From positions 1,180,001 through 1,244,000 of the forward strand of contig NZ_CP056775.1 of assembly GCF_016894445.1 (NCBI RefSeq): DNA of 64,000 nt. Reading direction: 5' to 3'. This document shows, piece after piece, positions 37,372 to 46,014 of this stretch. The translations under genes and the position numbers were made by a program. The DNA comes from Dyadobacter sandarakinus. Its GTDB lineage: Bacteria; Bacteroidota; Bacteroidia; Cytophagales; Spirosomataceae. The notes under the pieces were generated by a model. That model was not told where the DNA came from, ran no database searches, and was given only the letters and a program-made list of their open reading frames with translations. Numbering within the stretch: the first letter of the stretch is position 1; each line of letters begins with the position of its first letter.

Positions 37372-38514
37372 ATGAAACCCCTCTTCTACATCGGCATTAT
37401 TGCCATCATCCTCTACGAAATCGCCAAAGTTTACTTCATCATGCCCATGCCGGGCAGCCAGCGGGTGAACAGCATTGACCTGGCTTATTTTCTTCACACC
37501 TGGCGTTGGGTTTTCAGGATTGTTTTCTGGGCAATGATCATCATCGGGGCGGCGGCTGTTTTTCGTTCCGGGACTAAATGGGTGGCAGCTGTATTGCTGG
37601 TGCTGGGCTTGGGAATTACGTATGCGGCCAACTACGAAATGGCGGCAGATACCATGTTTTATCAGCCCGGCGAAGTGGTCATGCAAAATGCGGCGTCGAA
37701 CAAAGTAGCTGCCGAAAGGATGGTGATCGTTACGGTGGTCAATGGGGAAGCAAAGGCATACCCCATACAGTACATCGGCTATCACCACCAGGTGCGCGAT
37801 ACGCTGGGCGGTAAAGCAGTGATGGTAACTTACTGCACGGTTTGCCGCAGCGGACGTGTATTTGAGCCCGTCGTAAATGGAAAACCCGAGTTTTTCAGGC
37901 TGGTTGGCATGGACCATTTCAATGCCATGTTTGAAGACGAAACGACCGGAAGCTGGTGGCGGCAGGCCAACGGAGAGGCGATCGCCGGAAAGCTGAAAGG
38001 ACAGTTGCTGCCCGAGCTTGCCAGTACCCAGACCTCACTAGGACAGTGGCTTGCCCTTCATCCTGCATCAAAAATCATGCAGCCAGATCCTACCTATCAG
38101 GCCAAATACGACTCGATGAGCCGCTATGAAACCGGGCGGGGCCAGTCGCACTTGACATTAACCGACACACTTTCGTGGAAAGACAAATCGTGGATAGTAG
38201 GTATTCAGACCAAAGACGGCGCGCGCGCATTTGACTGGAACCGCCTGAAAAAGGAACGGAGCATCAATGCGACCGTCGGCAGTACGCCCGTGGCGCTTGT
38301 ACTGGCCGCAGATGACAAGAGTTTTTTTGCATTTGAGAGAAGCAGGCAGTATGCTGTATCCCTACGGAAGGATACCATTTTTTACCAAAACGAAGCTTAC
38401 AATTTGCTCGGAAAGCCACTTTCCGGTAACACAGGTGCATTAAAGCAGATCAATGCCTACCAGGAATTCTGGCACAGCTGGCGCACTTTTCACCCCGGAA
38501 CCCTGCGGTACTGA
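37372..38514 (+). CDS. DUF3179 domain-containing membrane protein
   Basis: 380 residues. Three N-terminal membrane segments (FYIGIIAIILYEIAKVYFI, WVFRIVFWAMIIIGAAAVF, AAVLLVLGLGITYAANY), then a periplasmic or extracellular DUF3179 domain (about 120-330): VVNGEAKAYPIQYIGYHHQVRD, VTYCTVCRSGRVFEP with CxxC, GSWWRQANGEAIAG. The CxxC in VMVTYCTVCRSG is the family hallmark. The function is unknown. Separated from the MFS gene by the REP-like element, so its membership in that operon is uncertain. Confidence 0.86.
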   Translation: MKPLFYIGIIAIILYEIAKVYFIMPMPGSQRVNSIDLAYFLHTWRWVFRIVFWAMIIIGAAAVFRSGTKWVAAVLLVLGLGITYAANYEMAADTMFYQPGEVVMQNAASNKVAAERMVIVTVVNGEAKAYPIQYIGYHHQVRDTLGGKAVMVTYCTVCRSGRVFEPVVNGKPEFFRLVGMDHFNAMFEDETTGSWWRQANGEAIAGKLKGQLLPELASTQTSLGQWLALHPASKIMQPDPTYQAKYDSMSRYETGRGQSHLTLTDTLSWKDKSWIVGIQTKDGARAFDWNRLKKERSINATVGSTPVALVLAADDKSFFAFERSRQYAVSLRKDTIFYQNEAYNLLGKPLSGNTGALKQINAYQEFWHSWRTFHPGTLRY

Positions 38515-38523
38515 GCAGTTAAA

Positions 38524-38590
38524 AAACAGAATGGCCAGACCACGCGCAATGCATTTGACTTGCATCAACGTTGGTCTGGCCACACTGTTT
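38524..38590. terminator. Bidirectional terminator-like hairpin
   Basis: TGGCCAGACCA (38532-38542) pairs with TGGTCTGGCCA (38572-38582), extended outward by AAACAG and CTGTTT after a short bulge, with an inner ATGCA/TGCAT stem. A T-run follows on the plus strand and an A-run precedes it. It lies between the convergent DUF3179 gene and the 103-residue gene. Confidence 0.85.
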
Positions 38591-38600
38591 TATAATGCTC

Positions 38601-38912
38601 CTAGTCGATCCTGCCCAGCTTGGTCCTGAGCTTGTACCATCTGTCTACATCGCCTTCTTCTGATTCGGTATAGTTGTTTGCGAGGTGATCGAAGAATGCA
38701 AACTTGGCTTCGTCAGATTCCAGAAAGAGCGTGTCTTCATTGCCCTCAGCCCTGACGGTGTACTGGTAGCCATCATTGGTTACTTCCTTGTTCGTATAAA
38801 ACCTGCCCGAACCTTCGAAGTTGCCGATGGAGCTGTACAGGTCATATGCGTCTTCTTCCGATTGAATGCCGGTGGCCGTAAGCCAGGTTTCAAAGTCAGT
38901 TACTTTTGCCAT
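38601..38912 (-). CDS. Hypothetical protein, 103 residues
   Basis: Not recognised. Small acidic soluble protein rich in Asp and Glu (ETWLTATGIQSEEDAYDLYSSIGNF, NNYTESEEGDVDRWYKL). I chose the ATG at 38912; the upstream extension to 39050 would add an unlikely Cys-containing stretch. The conserved-looking aromatic positions suggest a small alpha/beta domain, not a membrane protein. Divergent from the methyltransferase gene at 39100. Confidence 0.6.
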   Translation of the reverse strand: MAKVTDFETWLTATGIQSEEDAYDLYSSIGNFEGSGRFYTNKEVTNDGYQYTVRAEGNEDTLFLESDEAKFAFFDHLANNYTESEEGDVDRWYKLRTKLGRID

Positions 38913-39099
38913 TGTGCGGTATTTTGTTGAAAAATGCATAATCATTTTCCCAAAAACCATACCACCCGGGCAGGTCACAGTAAGCTGCAGCGCCATTTGC
39001 ACTGACGTATAAGGGCTATGGTCACAGCTGGCATAATTTTTAAGGAACAAAGCTAGCCTTGCGTTCCGGGGGCACTATTTTCCGCATTAAAACACATCA

Positions 39100-39849
39100 A
39101 TGACAACAGAACAGATCCAGCAAAAGGTTAAAGAACTTGGTCAATGGTTTCACAATATTGATCTGAATGGGGTAAAAACAGCACCCAATCACTTTCTGGG
39201 AGATTACCCCAGCTTCAAATACAAAAACTTTGCAGATGCAATCCCCGCAGACCTGACGGGCAAGAGTGTGCTTGATATTGGTTGCAATGCAGGCTTTTAT
39301 TCCGTCGAGATGAAGAAGCGGGGCGCAAGCCGGGTAGTGGCAATCGACTCCGACGAGCGTTATCTCAACCAGGGACGTTTCGCAGCGGAAGCCCTCGGCT
39401 TTGATATCGATTTCCGCAACATGTCGGTGTACGAGATCGGCTCACTGGGCGAAAAGTTTGATGTGGTGATTTTCATGGGCGTTTTCTACCATTTACGTCA
39501 TCCGCTGCTGGCACTCGACCTTATTTATGAACATGTGGCTGGCGATATGCTGATATTCCAGTCAATGCAGCGCGGAAGCAAGGAGGTGATGCCGCTCGAA
39601 GCCGACTATCCGTTCACGCAGGAAGACATTTTCCTGTCACCGGATTTTCCGCAGATGTATTTTATTGAACAAAGGTACTCGCAGGACCCTACAAACTGGT
39701 GGGTACCCAACCGAGCCGCGACCGAAGCCATGCTTCGCAGCGCAGGTTTTAACATCACTGTACACCCCGAAGAAGAAGTTTACATTTGTCGTCGCGGCGA
39801 GCTGGCCGATACCCAGCCGAGAGCCGTTTATCCTACTCAAAAAAAGTAA
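39100..39849 (+). CDS. SAM-dependent methyltransferase, CmoB-like (TIGR04290-type)
   Basis: 249 residues. The N-terminus LGQWFHNIDLNG, followed by NHFLGDYPSFKYKNF, resembles the CmoB side of the methyltransferases. The SAM loop is LDIGCNAGFYSVEMKKRG (about residues 64-81) with Asp in VVAIDSDERY binding the ribose. The post-II motif VIFMGVFYHLRHPL is also CmoB-like. From memory, this type (TIGR04290) is found in glycan-related clusters rather than acting on tRNA; that identification is not verified. It starts a same-strand run with a permuted glycosidase-like barrel (7 bases apart) and a GT9-like gene. Confidence 0.85.
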   Translation: MTTEQIQQKVKELGQWFHNIDLNGVKTAPNHFLGDYPSFKYKNFADAIPADLTGKSVLDIGCNAGFYSVEMKKRGASRVVAIDSDERYLNQGRFAAEALGFDIDFRNMSVYEIGSLGEKFDVVIFMGVFYHLRHPLLALDLIYEHVAGDMLIFQSMQRGSKEVMPLEADYPFTQEDIFLSPDFPQMYFIEQRYSQDPTNWWVPNRAATEAMLRSAGFNITVHPEEEVYICRRGELADTQPRAVYPTQKK

Positions 39850-39856
39850 TCCCAGC

Positions 39857-40741
39857 ATGATCGAAGCAGTAAAATTTTGGAACGAACCTAACAACAAGTC
39901 ACACTGGGATTTTGAAATTGACAATGACTGGCGCAAGTTCGGCGAGATGGTAAAGCTCGCAGCAGAAGCCGTCAAAGCAGAAAATTCCGGCATTTTGCGC
40001 GTCATGGGAGGCATTTCGCCCATTGATCCCAGCTTTATAGAGAGACTGGAAGGTTATGGTGCGCTTGCGGACATTGACCGGGTGGCAGTACATGGTTTTC
40101 CCTTGGACTGGAACCACTGGCAGCTCAACCAGTGGCCCGACAAGATCGCAGAGATTGAAGCCATCACCAAGCTGCCCGTATGGGTTACCGAGGTCGGTAT
40201 CTCCACATTCGGTGCCGAGGAAGTACAGGAATTCGGCCTGAGACGCACGGCAGAGCTGCTGATCGGGCGTGTGGAGCGTGTTCACTGGTACAGCCTGTTT
40301 GACCTGCCTATGGCCTGGGGTGCTACCACGCGCCATCGCGAAGCCGAGGGGTCTTCCTACTACCGTCATTTTTATATGGGTTTGATCAAAGAGGATGGTA
40401 CACCAAAGCTTGCCCTGAAACACTTCTCTGATTTCACACCTGAATTCGGGATCTGCCAGTGGTTTCACTTCAACGATGCCCGCCTCGAAACAGCCGTAGA
40501 CTGGCTCAGGAAACTGGGTGTCAAAAAGCTGCGTACCGGCCTCAGCTGGGCGGACTGGCTTCGCCCGGACGCGCATGTATGGTTTGATAAAATGATGAAG
40601 GCGCTCGAAGAATTTGATCTTACTGTTACTTTTTGCTTTACACCCGAGGAAAAGGGCATAGCACCCCATCATACCAGTGCACCCCGCAACCTGGAAGAGT
40701 ATGCAGACTTTTGTGTTGAAATGATGCGCCGCTATGCCTGA
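39857..40741 (+). CDS. Glycoside-hydrolase-like TIM barrel with circularly permuted order
   Basis: 294 residues, cytoplasmic (no signal peptide). It opens at the strand-4 motif KFWNEPNN with the putative acid/base Glu10, continues through GGISPIDPSFI, VAVHGFPLDWNHW, and WVTEVG with the putative nucleophile Glu112, then WYSLFDLPMAW and YYRHFYMGLIKEDGTPKLAL. After that comes the first half of a normal barrel: QWFHFNDARLETAVDWLRKLG, VKKLRTGLSWADWL, FCFTPEEKGIAPHHTSAP, and it ends at EEYADFCVEMMRRYA. In the related protein at 47173 the same blocks stand in the opposite order. The ATG at 39857 is the only start consistent with the family; the long frame upstream overlaps the methyltransferase. It overlaps the next start by eight bases. 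Confidence 0.85.
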   Translation: MIEAVKFWNEPNNKSHWDFEIDNDWRKFGEMVKLAAEAVKAENSGILRVMGGISPIDPSFIERLEGYGALADIDRVAVHGFPLDWNHWQLNQWPDKIAEIEAITKLPVWVTEVGISTFGAEEVQEFGLRRTAELLIGRVERVHWYSLFDLPMAWGATTRHREAEGSSYYRHFYMGLIKEDGTPKLALKHFSDFTPEFGICQWFHFNDARLETAVDWLRKLGVKKLRTGLSWADWLRPDAHVWFDKMMKALEEFDLTVTFCFTPEEKGIAPHHTSAPRNLEEYADFCVEMMRRYA

Positions 40742-41669
40742 AAGTACAAATTCAGGAGCCAACTGGCTGGACTATATCCTCACAGGAGATTTTGAAGCCG
40801 TCTGGAAGTTAAAAGACGAAGAAATTGCAGGCAGGGGCGGAGTGCCGGACTGGCACCTGCCCCGCCATTTTCAACATATCTGGGATGGATCCTCCCTGGC
40901 CGGCAAGCGTGTGCTGGTGCGCTGCTACCACGGGCTGGGAGATACCGTTCAGTTTATCAGGTATATGCCCCTGCTCAAAGCAGTCGCCGCCGAGGTGATC
41001 GTCTGGGCGCAGGCAGGGTTGCTCCCTTTGCTGCAAACCGTCCGGGGCATTGACAAGCTTTTGCCCCTGCACGACGGAGCCCCGGATGTAGCCTATGACG
41101 CGGACGTTGAGATTATGGAGCTGCCGCATATTTTCAGGACAACCCTGGAAACCATCCCTGCGCAGGTACCTTACCTCCATGTACAGCCCTCCGCTCTTCC
41201 CGATCCCAGTTCACTTTTCAGCGTTGGTCTGGTATGGCGCGCTGGCGATTGGGACGATCGCAGGAGCATTGCTTTTTCGCAGCTGGCGGAACTACTGGCA
41301 ATTCCGGGTGTTCAGTTTTATATTATGCAGGAAAATCCGGAAAAGGCGGGCTGGAAGGAAGGTAGCGGCTTGTTCGCAGGTCCGCTCAGCCTGCCGGATT
41401 ATGCCAGGATGATGAAGTCCATGCAGCTTGTGATCTCGGTCGATTCTATGCCGGCGCACCTGGCCGGCGCATTGGGTGTGCCCGTCTGGACACTCCTGCA
41501 TGCCGATGCCGACTGGCGCTGGATGCGCGACCGCGACGACAGTCCCTGGTACCCGACCATGAAGCTGTTCCGCCAGGAATCGGCGGGAGACTGGGGCCCG
41601 GTAATAAAGCAGGTAGGGACTGAGCTGAGCGGCATTATTCGCCCCTCAGCTGCACATACCGCTTTTTGA
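40734..41669 (+). CDS. GT9-like glycosyltransferase
   Basis: 311 residues, a soluble GT-B protein related to the C-terminal part of TPR-containing glycosyltransferases and to heptosyltransferases. Marks are VRCYHGLGDTVQFIRYMPLL (nucleotide/acceptor loop), VWRAGDWDDRRSI, DSMPAHLAGALGVPVWTLL, and DWRWMRDRDDSPWYPTMKLFRQ. It starts inside the stop of the permuted barrel (eight-base overlap), so the two are translationally coupled. Its 3' end overlaps the end of the convergent Fe-S protein gene by 35 bases. Sugar donor and acceptor are unknown. Confidence 0.83.
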   Translation: MPESTNSGANWLDYILTGDFEAVWKLKDEEIAGRGGVPDWHLPRHFQHIWDGSSLAGKRVLVRCYHGLGDTVQFIRYMPLLKAVAAEVIVWAQAGLLPLLQTVRGIDKLLPLHDGAPDVAYDADVEIMELPHIFRTTLETIPAQVPYLHVQPSALPDPSSLFSVGLVWRAGDWDDRRSIAFSQLAELLAIPGVQFYIMQENPEKAGWKEGSGLFAGPLSLPDYARMMKSMQLVISVDSMPAHLAGALGVPVWTLLHADADWRWMRDRDDSPWYPTMKLFRQESAGDWGPVIKQVGTELSGIIRPSAAHTAF

Positions 41670-43023
41670 TTTCCCCCCATTTACCATCATGATAGGCGAG
41701 GCCGTGGTATACCGCGGCCGCCATCTGTGCCCACCTGAGATACAGGCCCGGCGCATCGAAGCGGTTTGCAAGTTTTGAAAGCCGGTTGCTCCACTCGGAT
41801 ATATAGTACCTTGAACGGTAAATGAGTTTTCTGTGGCGGGTAGGCGTAGTTGCATCCGGTTGTACACGTTTCCGCGTAACATGCCGACCTCGCGCCCAGG
41901 TAAGTCGGTAGGCCAGTCCCTCACGGCGCTGCCTGAACCCGGCCGCCTGCGTTTGAGCAACAAAATCAGCGTCTACCTTCGTCAGGGTAAGGCGTTCTTC
42001 GGCTATGGCTTGCTCTACCAGTTCATAAACAAGCCGGTCGCGCACAACCACCACATTGGTACCGCGGCCGTCGGAAGAATACGGTTCCACCCAGGCATCC
42101 CCGAATGAAACATCAGCTGTTTCGGCAGTCACATCATCGCAAAAATTACATGCGTGGTTCATGAAGAACCCTGCTCCCCAGTCGCCATCGGCCAGGTGCC
42201 ACCAGTCACGGTGCGCTACTTGCCCGCTGGTTGTTGTGAGGCGCGCATTATACAGGTTGGCAGGTCTTGAAGGATCCTTATGGCGGTAATCCACCCGCTG
42301 CACGGTTTGTTCAGGAACATGCAGCTGCCACGCAAAGCTTTTCACAAAGTTGGCACTCTTCATGTGCCCGCAAAAAAGGCCGAGCGTAAACCGGATGCGC
42401 TCGTTAAATACAGGATCTTCGCGTCGCAGCAGGTGAACTGCCTTGATAAAGCAGGGAATGCCCACGATCGCATAGCGCCCGGGTACATTGCGAATCGTTT
42501 CAAGGATCTCCGACATTTCTACCGGATAGTAGCGCGACTTGGCGCCTTCCAGGATTTCCGGTTCGCTCCTCGATATACGAAACTGAAAGTACCTGCCGGC
42601 GGTTTGCGGATCAGGCTGCGCTACTACATGTGCTACCCCGTCGATCAGTCCTTTGCGGAGCAGCTCGGCAGCTACCCAGCTTACCATTCCACCCGAGCTC
42701 CCGAGTGTCCTGAACTCACCTTCGGCAACATGTCCCACATAGGCAGCTTCTAACCGTCCCAGGTGTACGTCGGTCAGAGGAGCTTGCGGAAATTGCCCGG
42801 CGGCAATCTCATTTTCATCAATTGCCCCTTTGGAAAAAGGACAGGTACGTGTAAAACGATCAGAAGCTGCATTCAGCCAGCTGGCCGGCCCGGATGGCTG
42901 AAGATGCCCGTCACCGTCAAATCTGACGTGCACATCGGGTCGCTCTGCCTGTGCCACGCAGCTTCCACAGCCGATACATGCGCCAGCCCGGATCATTTCA
43001 CCGGGACTAAGCAATGTGCTCAT
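41635..43023 (-). CDS. Fe-S protein with coenzyme F420 hydrogenase/dehydrogenase beta-subunit domains
   Basis: 462 residues from the ATG at 43023 (STLLSPGEMIRAGACIGCGSC). The cysteines at 16, 19 and 22 plus a later CP (RTCPFS) form a ferredoxin-like 4Fe-4S site. Then come the FrhB N- and C-terminal domains (RTLGSSGGMVSWVAAELL, AKSRYYPVEMSEIL, ISGIPC-like YAIVGIPCFIKAVHLL, GLFCGHMKSANFV) and a second Cys site in ACNFCDD with VSFGDAWVEP. Proteins of this type often sit beside polysaccharide pyruvyl transferases in glycan clusters and may reduce a sugar intermediate; the reaction is unknown. Its start overlaps the stop of the preceding pyruvyl transferase gene by 17 bases. Confidence 0.88.
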   Translation of the reverse strand: MSTLLSPGEMIRAGACIGCGSCVAQAERPDVHVRFDGDGHLQPSGPASWLNAASDRFTRTCPFSKGAIDENEIAAGQFPQAPLTDVHLGRLEAAYVGHVAEGEFRTLGSSGGMVSWVAAELLRKGLIDGVAHVVAQPDPQTAGRYFQFRISRSEPEILEGAKSRYYPVEMSEILETIRNVPGRYAIVGIPCFIKAVHLLRREDPVFNERIRFTLGLFCGHMKSANFVKSFAWQLHVPEQTVQRVDYRHKDPSRPANLYNARLTTTSGQVAHRDWWHLADGDWGAGFFMNHACNFCDDVTAETADVSFGDAWVEPYSSDGRGTNVVVVRDRLVYELVEQAIAEERLTLTKVDADFVAQTQAAGFRQRREGLAYRLTWARGRHVTRKRVQPDATTPTRHRKLIYRSRYYISEWSNRLSKLANRFDAPGLYLRWAQMAAAVYHGLAYHDGKWGEIKKRYVQLRGE

Positions 43024-44104
43024 GACTGTATTTTTTGATTTGTAAAGCCTGGTCAAGGTATGCGTCGGAAGTCTTGCGAATTGCCGTAATATTCCGGGTA
43101 ACAGCCGGATCGAGGGGCTGGCTGAATATGGTATCCACCACATCCTGCCCTGTATCTTCCCAAACCAGGTGCTGGGAAGCTCCTACGGTCTTGAGTAATC
43201 CCTGCACCTTCAAGCTGCGGTAGGATGTTACCTCGGCAGCAAACGGCCGCTCATTGCGGAGTGCAAACACACAACCATGAAAAAAATTAGTGGCAACCGC
43301 TTCCGCCCGGGCAATGAAATGTGCAAAATCATGCGGGTCGGCGGTCATCCATTGTTCGTCCGCCCAATCGTTGCGGTAACCAATGCTGATCAGCGGCAGG
43401 TTTTTTCGCCGGGCATAGTTAGTTACTTTTTCTATGTAGTCTGTCGTAAAATTGTGACCATAAACGGCCAGGTAAGGCTTCTGATATGGATCTTGTCGAT
43501 CATCAGGGTGTACCTCGAATTGCAGACAAGGATCCAGCACAATCACCGGCTCTATGCCCAGTGCATTCCGGACGATCTCTTGCGAATTTTCATCCCGCAC
43601 AGAAATATGGTCAAAGTTTTTCAGCTTTTCGGCCCAATGCGCGTCAATGCCGCTGGCTGCCGGATAGTTGCCGTAACTGGCTGCATAAGAGATCAGATGG
43701 TCAGCCCGGATTCCATCCCCGTAAAAAAAAGGATGGCCGCCGTACCACGGATGGTGGAGGTTCCAGACTTCGTCGCTGCCCACAATCACTACATCATAAT
43801 AATCCATGGTCTGCGGCTGATCCAGATCAAACCGGGGCGAGAGCGGTAGCTTGTCGAACTCTTTAAAGAACTTTTCTATTTTTTCACGGTAAATGGGATA
43901 ATCAGACTCCGGCACATGGGTAGGCAATACGGGTCTGAAAGCACATTTCCATTCTGAAAGGTTCACGCGTCGCGAGTCATGGTCGATCAGTGTCGCTTCA
44001 TGTCCGCGTAATTGGATGCCTTCGGTAAGGCAGCGCGCCTGCCAGTAACTCCCATAATTAATGCAACGGTGAAACGTCAGTATTCCTGCTTTTAAAGCAC
44101 TCAT
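43007..44104 (-). CDS. Polysaccharide pyruvyl transferase family protein
   Basis: 365 residues of the CsaB/WcaK type, which attach pyruvate ketals from phosphoenolpyruvate to sugars. Marks are ILTFHRCINYGSYWQARCL, YYDVVIVGSDEVWNL, LISYAASYGNYP, HISVRDENSQEIV, VIVLDPCLQF and VATNFFHGCVFAL. First gene of a two-gene minus-strand pair with the Fe-S protein, inside an otherwise plus-strand glycan cluster. The pair may supply a pyruvylated or reduced sugar on the product. Confidence 0.88.
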   Translation of the reverse strand: MSALKAGILTFHRCINYGSYWQARCLTEGIQLRGHEATLIDHDSRRVNLSEWKCAFRPVLPTHVPESDYPIYREKIEKFFKEFDKLPLSPRFDLDQPQTMDYYDVVIVGSDEVWNLHHPWYGGHPFFYGDGIRADHLISYAASYGNYPAASGIDAHWAEKLKNFDHISVRDENSQEIVRNALGIEPVIVLDPCLQFEVHPDDRQDPYQKPYLAVYGHNFTTDYIEKVTNYARRKNLPLISIGYRNDWADEQWMTADPHDFAHFIARAEAVATNFFHGCVFALRNERPFAAEVTSYRSLKVQGLLKTVGASQHLVWEDTGQDVVDTIFSQPLDPAVTRNITAIRKTSDAYLDQALQIKKYSHEHIA

Positions 44105-44234
44105 CAGTCAGGTAGGTGGTAATATTAATGATGATCCCGGGTCGGGATCGCACAGATTTTTTTACGGTATATCAAATAAGGTGCCACAAAACGCCCCTTT
44201 TTGCAAAATACAACATTTACACAAACCTACTCTC

Positions 44235-44834
44235 ATGTCCCGATTTCTGCTGATCCGGCATGCCTCCACCGATGCACTCGGTGTGCGCCTGTCGGGCCGA
44301 AAGCCCAAGGTATCCCTCAATGCAGCCGGCGTCTCGGAGGCGGCCAGCCTCATACCGCGCCTGGCAGGGGTTCATATCTCGGCCATCTACACCAGCCCGC
44401 TCGACCGCGCGCTTCAAACCGCGCAGCCTTTTGCCCAGGCAATGGGCCTGGAACCAGTTATTGACCCGCAATTTACAGAGCTTGATTTCGGCGAGTGGAC
44501 CGACCTTACTTTCGAAGAACTGCACACCCACAAGGGCTTTCATTTTTTCAATTCATTCCGCAGCGCTACACGCATTCCCGGGGGCGAAACCATGCAGGAA
44601 GCACAGCTGCGCATTGTGAACGGACTTACGCGGCTGCGGCATGCGCATCCTGATCAGACGGTCGCCATTGTCAGTCACTCGGACCTGATTAAGGCTGCCC
44701 TGGCATACTTTACAGGCATTCCCATCGACCTTACGTACAGGCTGGAAATCAGCCCGGCGTCAGTAAGTGTGGTGGAACTGGGGCAGGATTATGTGTCGGT
44801 CAAGCTCGTGAACCACACAGGAGAACTTGCCTGA
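44235..44834 (+). CDS. Histidine phosphatase family protein (phosphoglycerate mutase-like)
   Basis: 199 residues from the ATG at 44235 (SRFLLIRHASTDAL). The catalytic LIRHAS with His9, Arg in YTSPLDRALQTA, Glu in FTELDFGEWTDLTFEEL, and the second His in AIVSHSDLIKAAL are all in place. A soluble phosphatase, perhaps acting on a sugar phosphate of the surrounding cluster or unrelated to it; the substrate is not inferable. Divergent from the pyruvyl transferase gene. Confidence 0.9.
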   Translation: MSRFLLIRHASTDALGVRLSGRKPKVSLNAAGVSEAASLIPRLAGVHISAIYTSPLDRALQTAQPFAQAMGLEPVIDPQFTELDFGEWTDLTFEELHTHKGFHFFNSFRSATRIPGGETMQEAQLRIVNGLTRLRHAHPDQTVAIVSHSDLIKAALAYFTGIPIDLTYRLEISPASVSVVELGQDYVSVKLVNHTGELA

Positions 44835-44849
44835 CCGTGAACGATTTGG

Positions 44850-45410
44850 TTATGCGTCTTTCTCCTTGTTGCTGAGTTCCTCCATGTGCTTTTGCATGGT
44901 GTCGAGCACCTGCTCGGGTTTCACATCTTTGGCGAGAAATGCAATTTCGGGATCGAGGGCCTCGGGAATATCCATTTTCCTGGCGACTTCCGTCACCAGT
45001 TGAATCAGTCTCGTAATCTCATGTTCGGCAAGCAGACTAACCTGCAGGTTCAGCTCGGCACGCTGGTCTGCCTCAGCCGTCATGCGGTTTTGACTGATGA
45101 GTACAAATGTTGAAAGAAAGATCGCTTCCACGGACGCAAACATGGCCAGAACCACAAAGGAAGGGTCAAAAGGAGGGAGGCCGAGCCATTCAAGGTTCCA
45201 GATGATCCAGAGTCCGAACAGGACGAGGTGAATGTACACGAAGGCCATGCTCCCGGTAAATCCGGTAATCGTATCGGCAATTTTCTCCTCCCGGGATTTT
45301 CGCTTTTCCTGCTTTTTGCTTCGGTCGAGAAGCGCATTGATGTTGCGTACCACCACGTTCATTTCCGGGCCTGCTTCTTCGTCGGCAGCACCCTCGGCTG
45401 GTCTGGTCAT
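44850..45410 (-). CDS. DUF1003 domain-containing membrane protein
   Basis: 186 residues. A charged N-terminus, then two close membrane segments (GSMAFVYIHLVLFGLWIIWN and VVLAMFASVEAIFLSTFVLI) of the DUF1003 type, with the conserved WIIWNLEWLGLPPFDPSFV between them and ISQNRMTAEADQRAELNLQVSLLAEHE after them. The C-terminal part (about 130-186) is charged and helical, probably cytoplasmic. Function unknown. Confidence 0.9.
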   Translation of the reverse strand: MTRPAEGAADEEAGPEMNVVVRNINALLDRSKKQEKRKSREEKIADTITGFTGSMAFVYIHLVLFGLWIIWNLEWLGLPPFDPSFVVLAMFASVEAIFLSTFVLISQNRMTAEADQRAELNLQVSLLAEHEITRLIQLVTEVARKMDIPEALDPEIAFLAKDVKPEQVLDTMQKHMEELSNKEKDA

Positions 45411-46014
45411 GTTGCTATCGGTTAAAGCTCGCGTTCAGGAAATGATCGTGCCAAAGTGCAGGAACGTGCGGCAAAATATTACGTGGTCGAGGCGCGCCTT
45501 CTCCTGTAACTGTTGTTTTTTGGGGGAAAACAGCAACACTATTCCAAAAGCAGGAGGTCGGTTCTCTACATAGCTTTGCCAATTTTCGCAAATGGGGCGC
45601 CCGGGGTTTTTAGGAGGAAAGAAGATCCTTTCAGCATCTTCTTCTTGTATTTAGAAGCACATCATTTCAGTCTTCGATTGGGCTGGAATGATCTATGTGT
45701 CTGATTTTGTGAATTATAGGTTTATTACGCAATATAAATTGAATTTTTCTACATACTTTAACACTTCGTGCGTAGCAAAGCTTTGATGCCTTCGTATAAT
45801 GACTTAGGTACAAAGCTTTAGTACAAACCGGATGCAATGCCAACCGGCATTCCCGTAATACTGCTCAAAAGGAACAAGATGCAAGAGGCTCTTCCTGTAC
45901 ACACCTGAGCGGTTTTTTATACAATGGCTATACAGATGGGTAAGCTGCTCCCGCTGCCATTCACACACTTTTCGAGGCATGCATACAATTTTTTGATAAA
46001 CCTTAACACCACAA
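45411..46014. other. Intergenic region, AT-rich, no gene seen
   Basis: 604 bases between the divergent DUF1003 gene and the epimerase gene. No frame reads as a protein I recognise. 45690-45790 is markedly AT-rich and probably contains the promoter of the eight-gene run starting at 46015, but no exact TAnnTTTG box is visible. Confidence 0.5.

Noticed and set aside
39665..39856. Longer start for the permuted barrel gene
   Set aside because: The extra 64 codons run antiparallel in logic to the methyltransferase gene end, in a different frame, and read as shadow sequence; the ATG at 39857 follows the methyltransferase stop.
44235..44834. Cobalamin-pathway phosphatase CobC
   Set aside because: The protein is a histidine phosphatase of suitable length, but no cobalamin genes are nearby, so the specific name is not supported.
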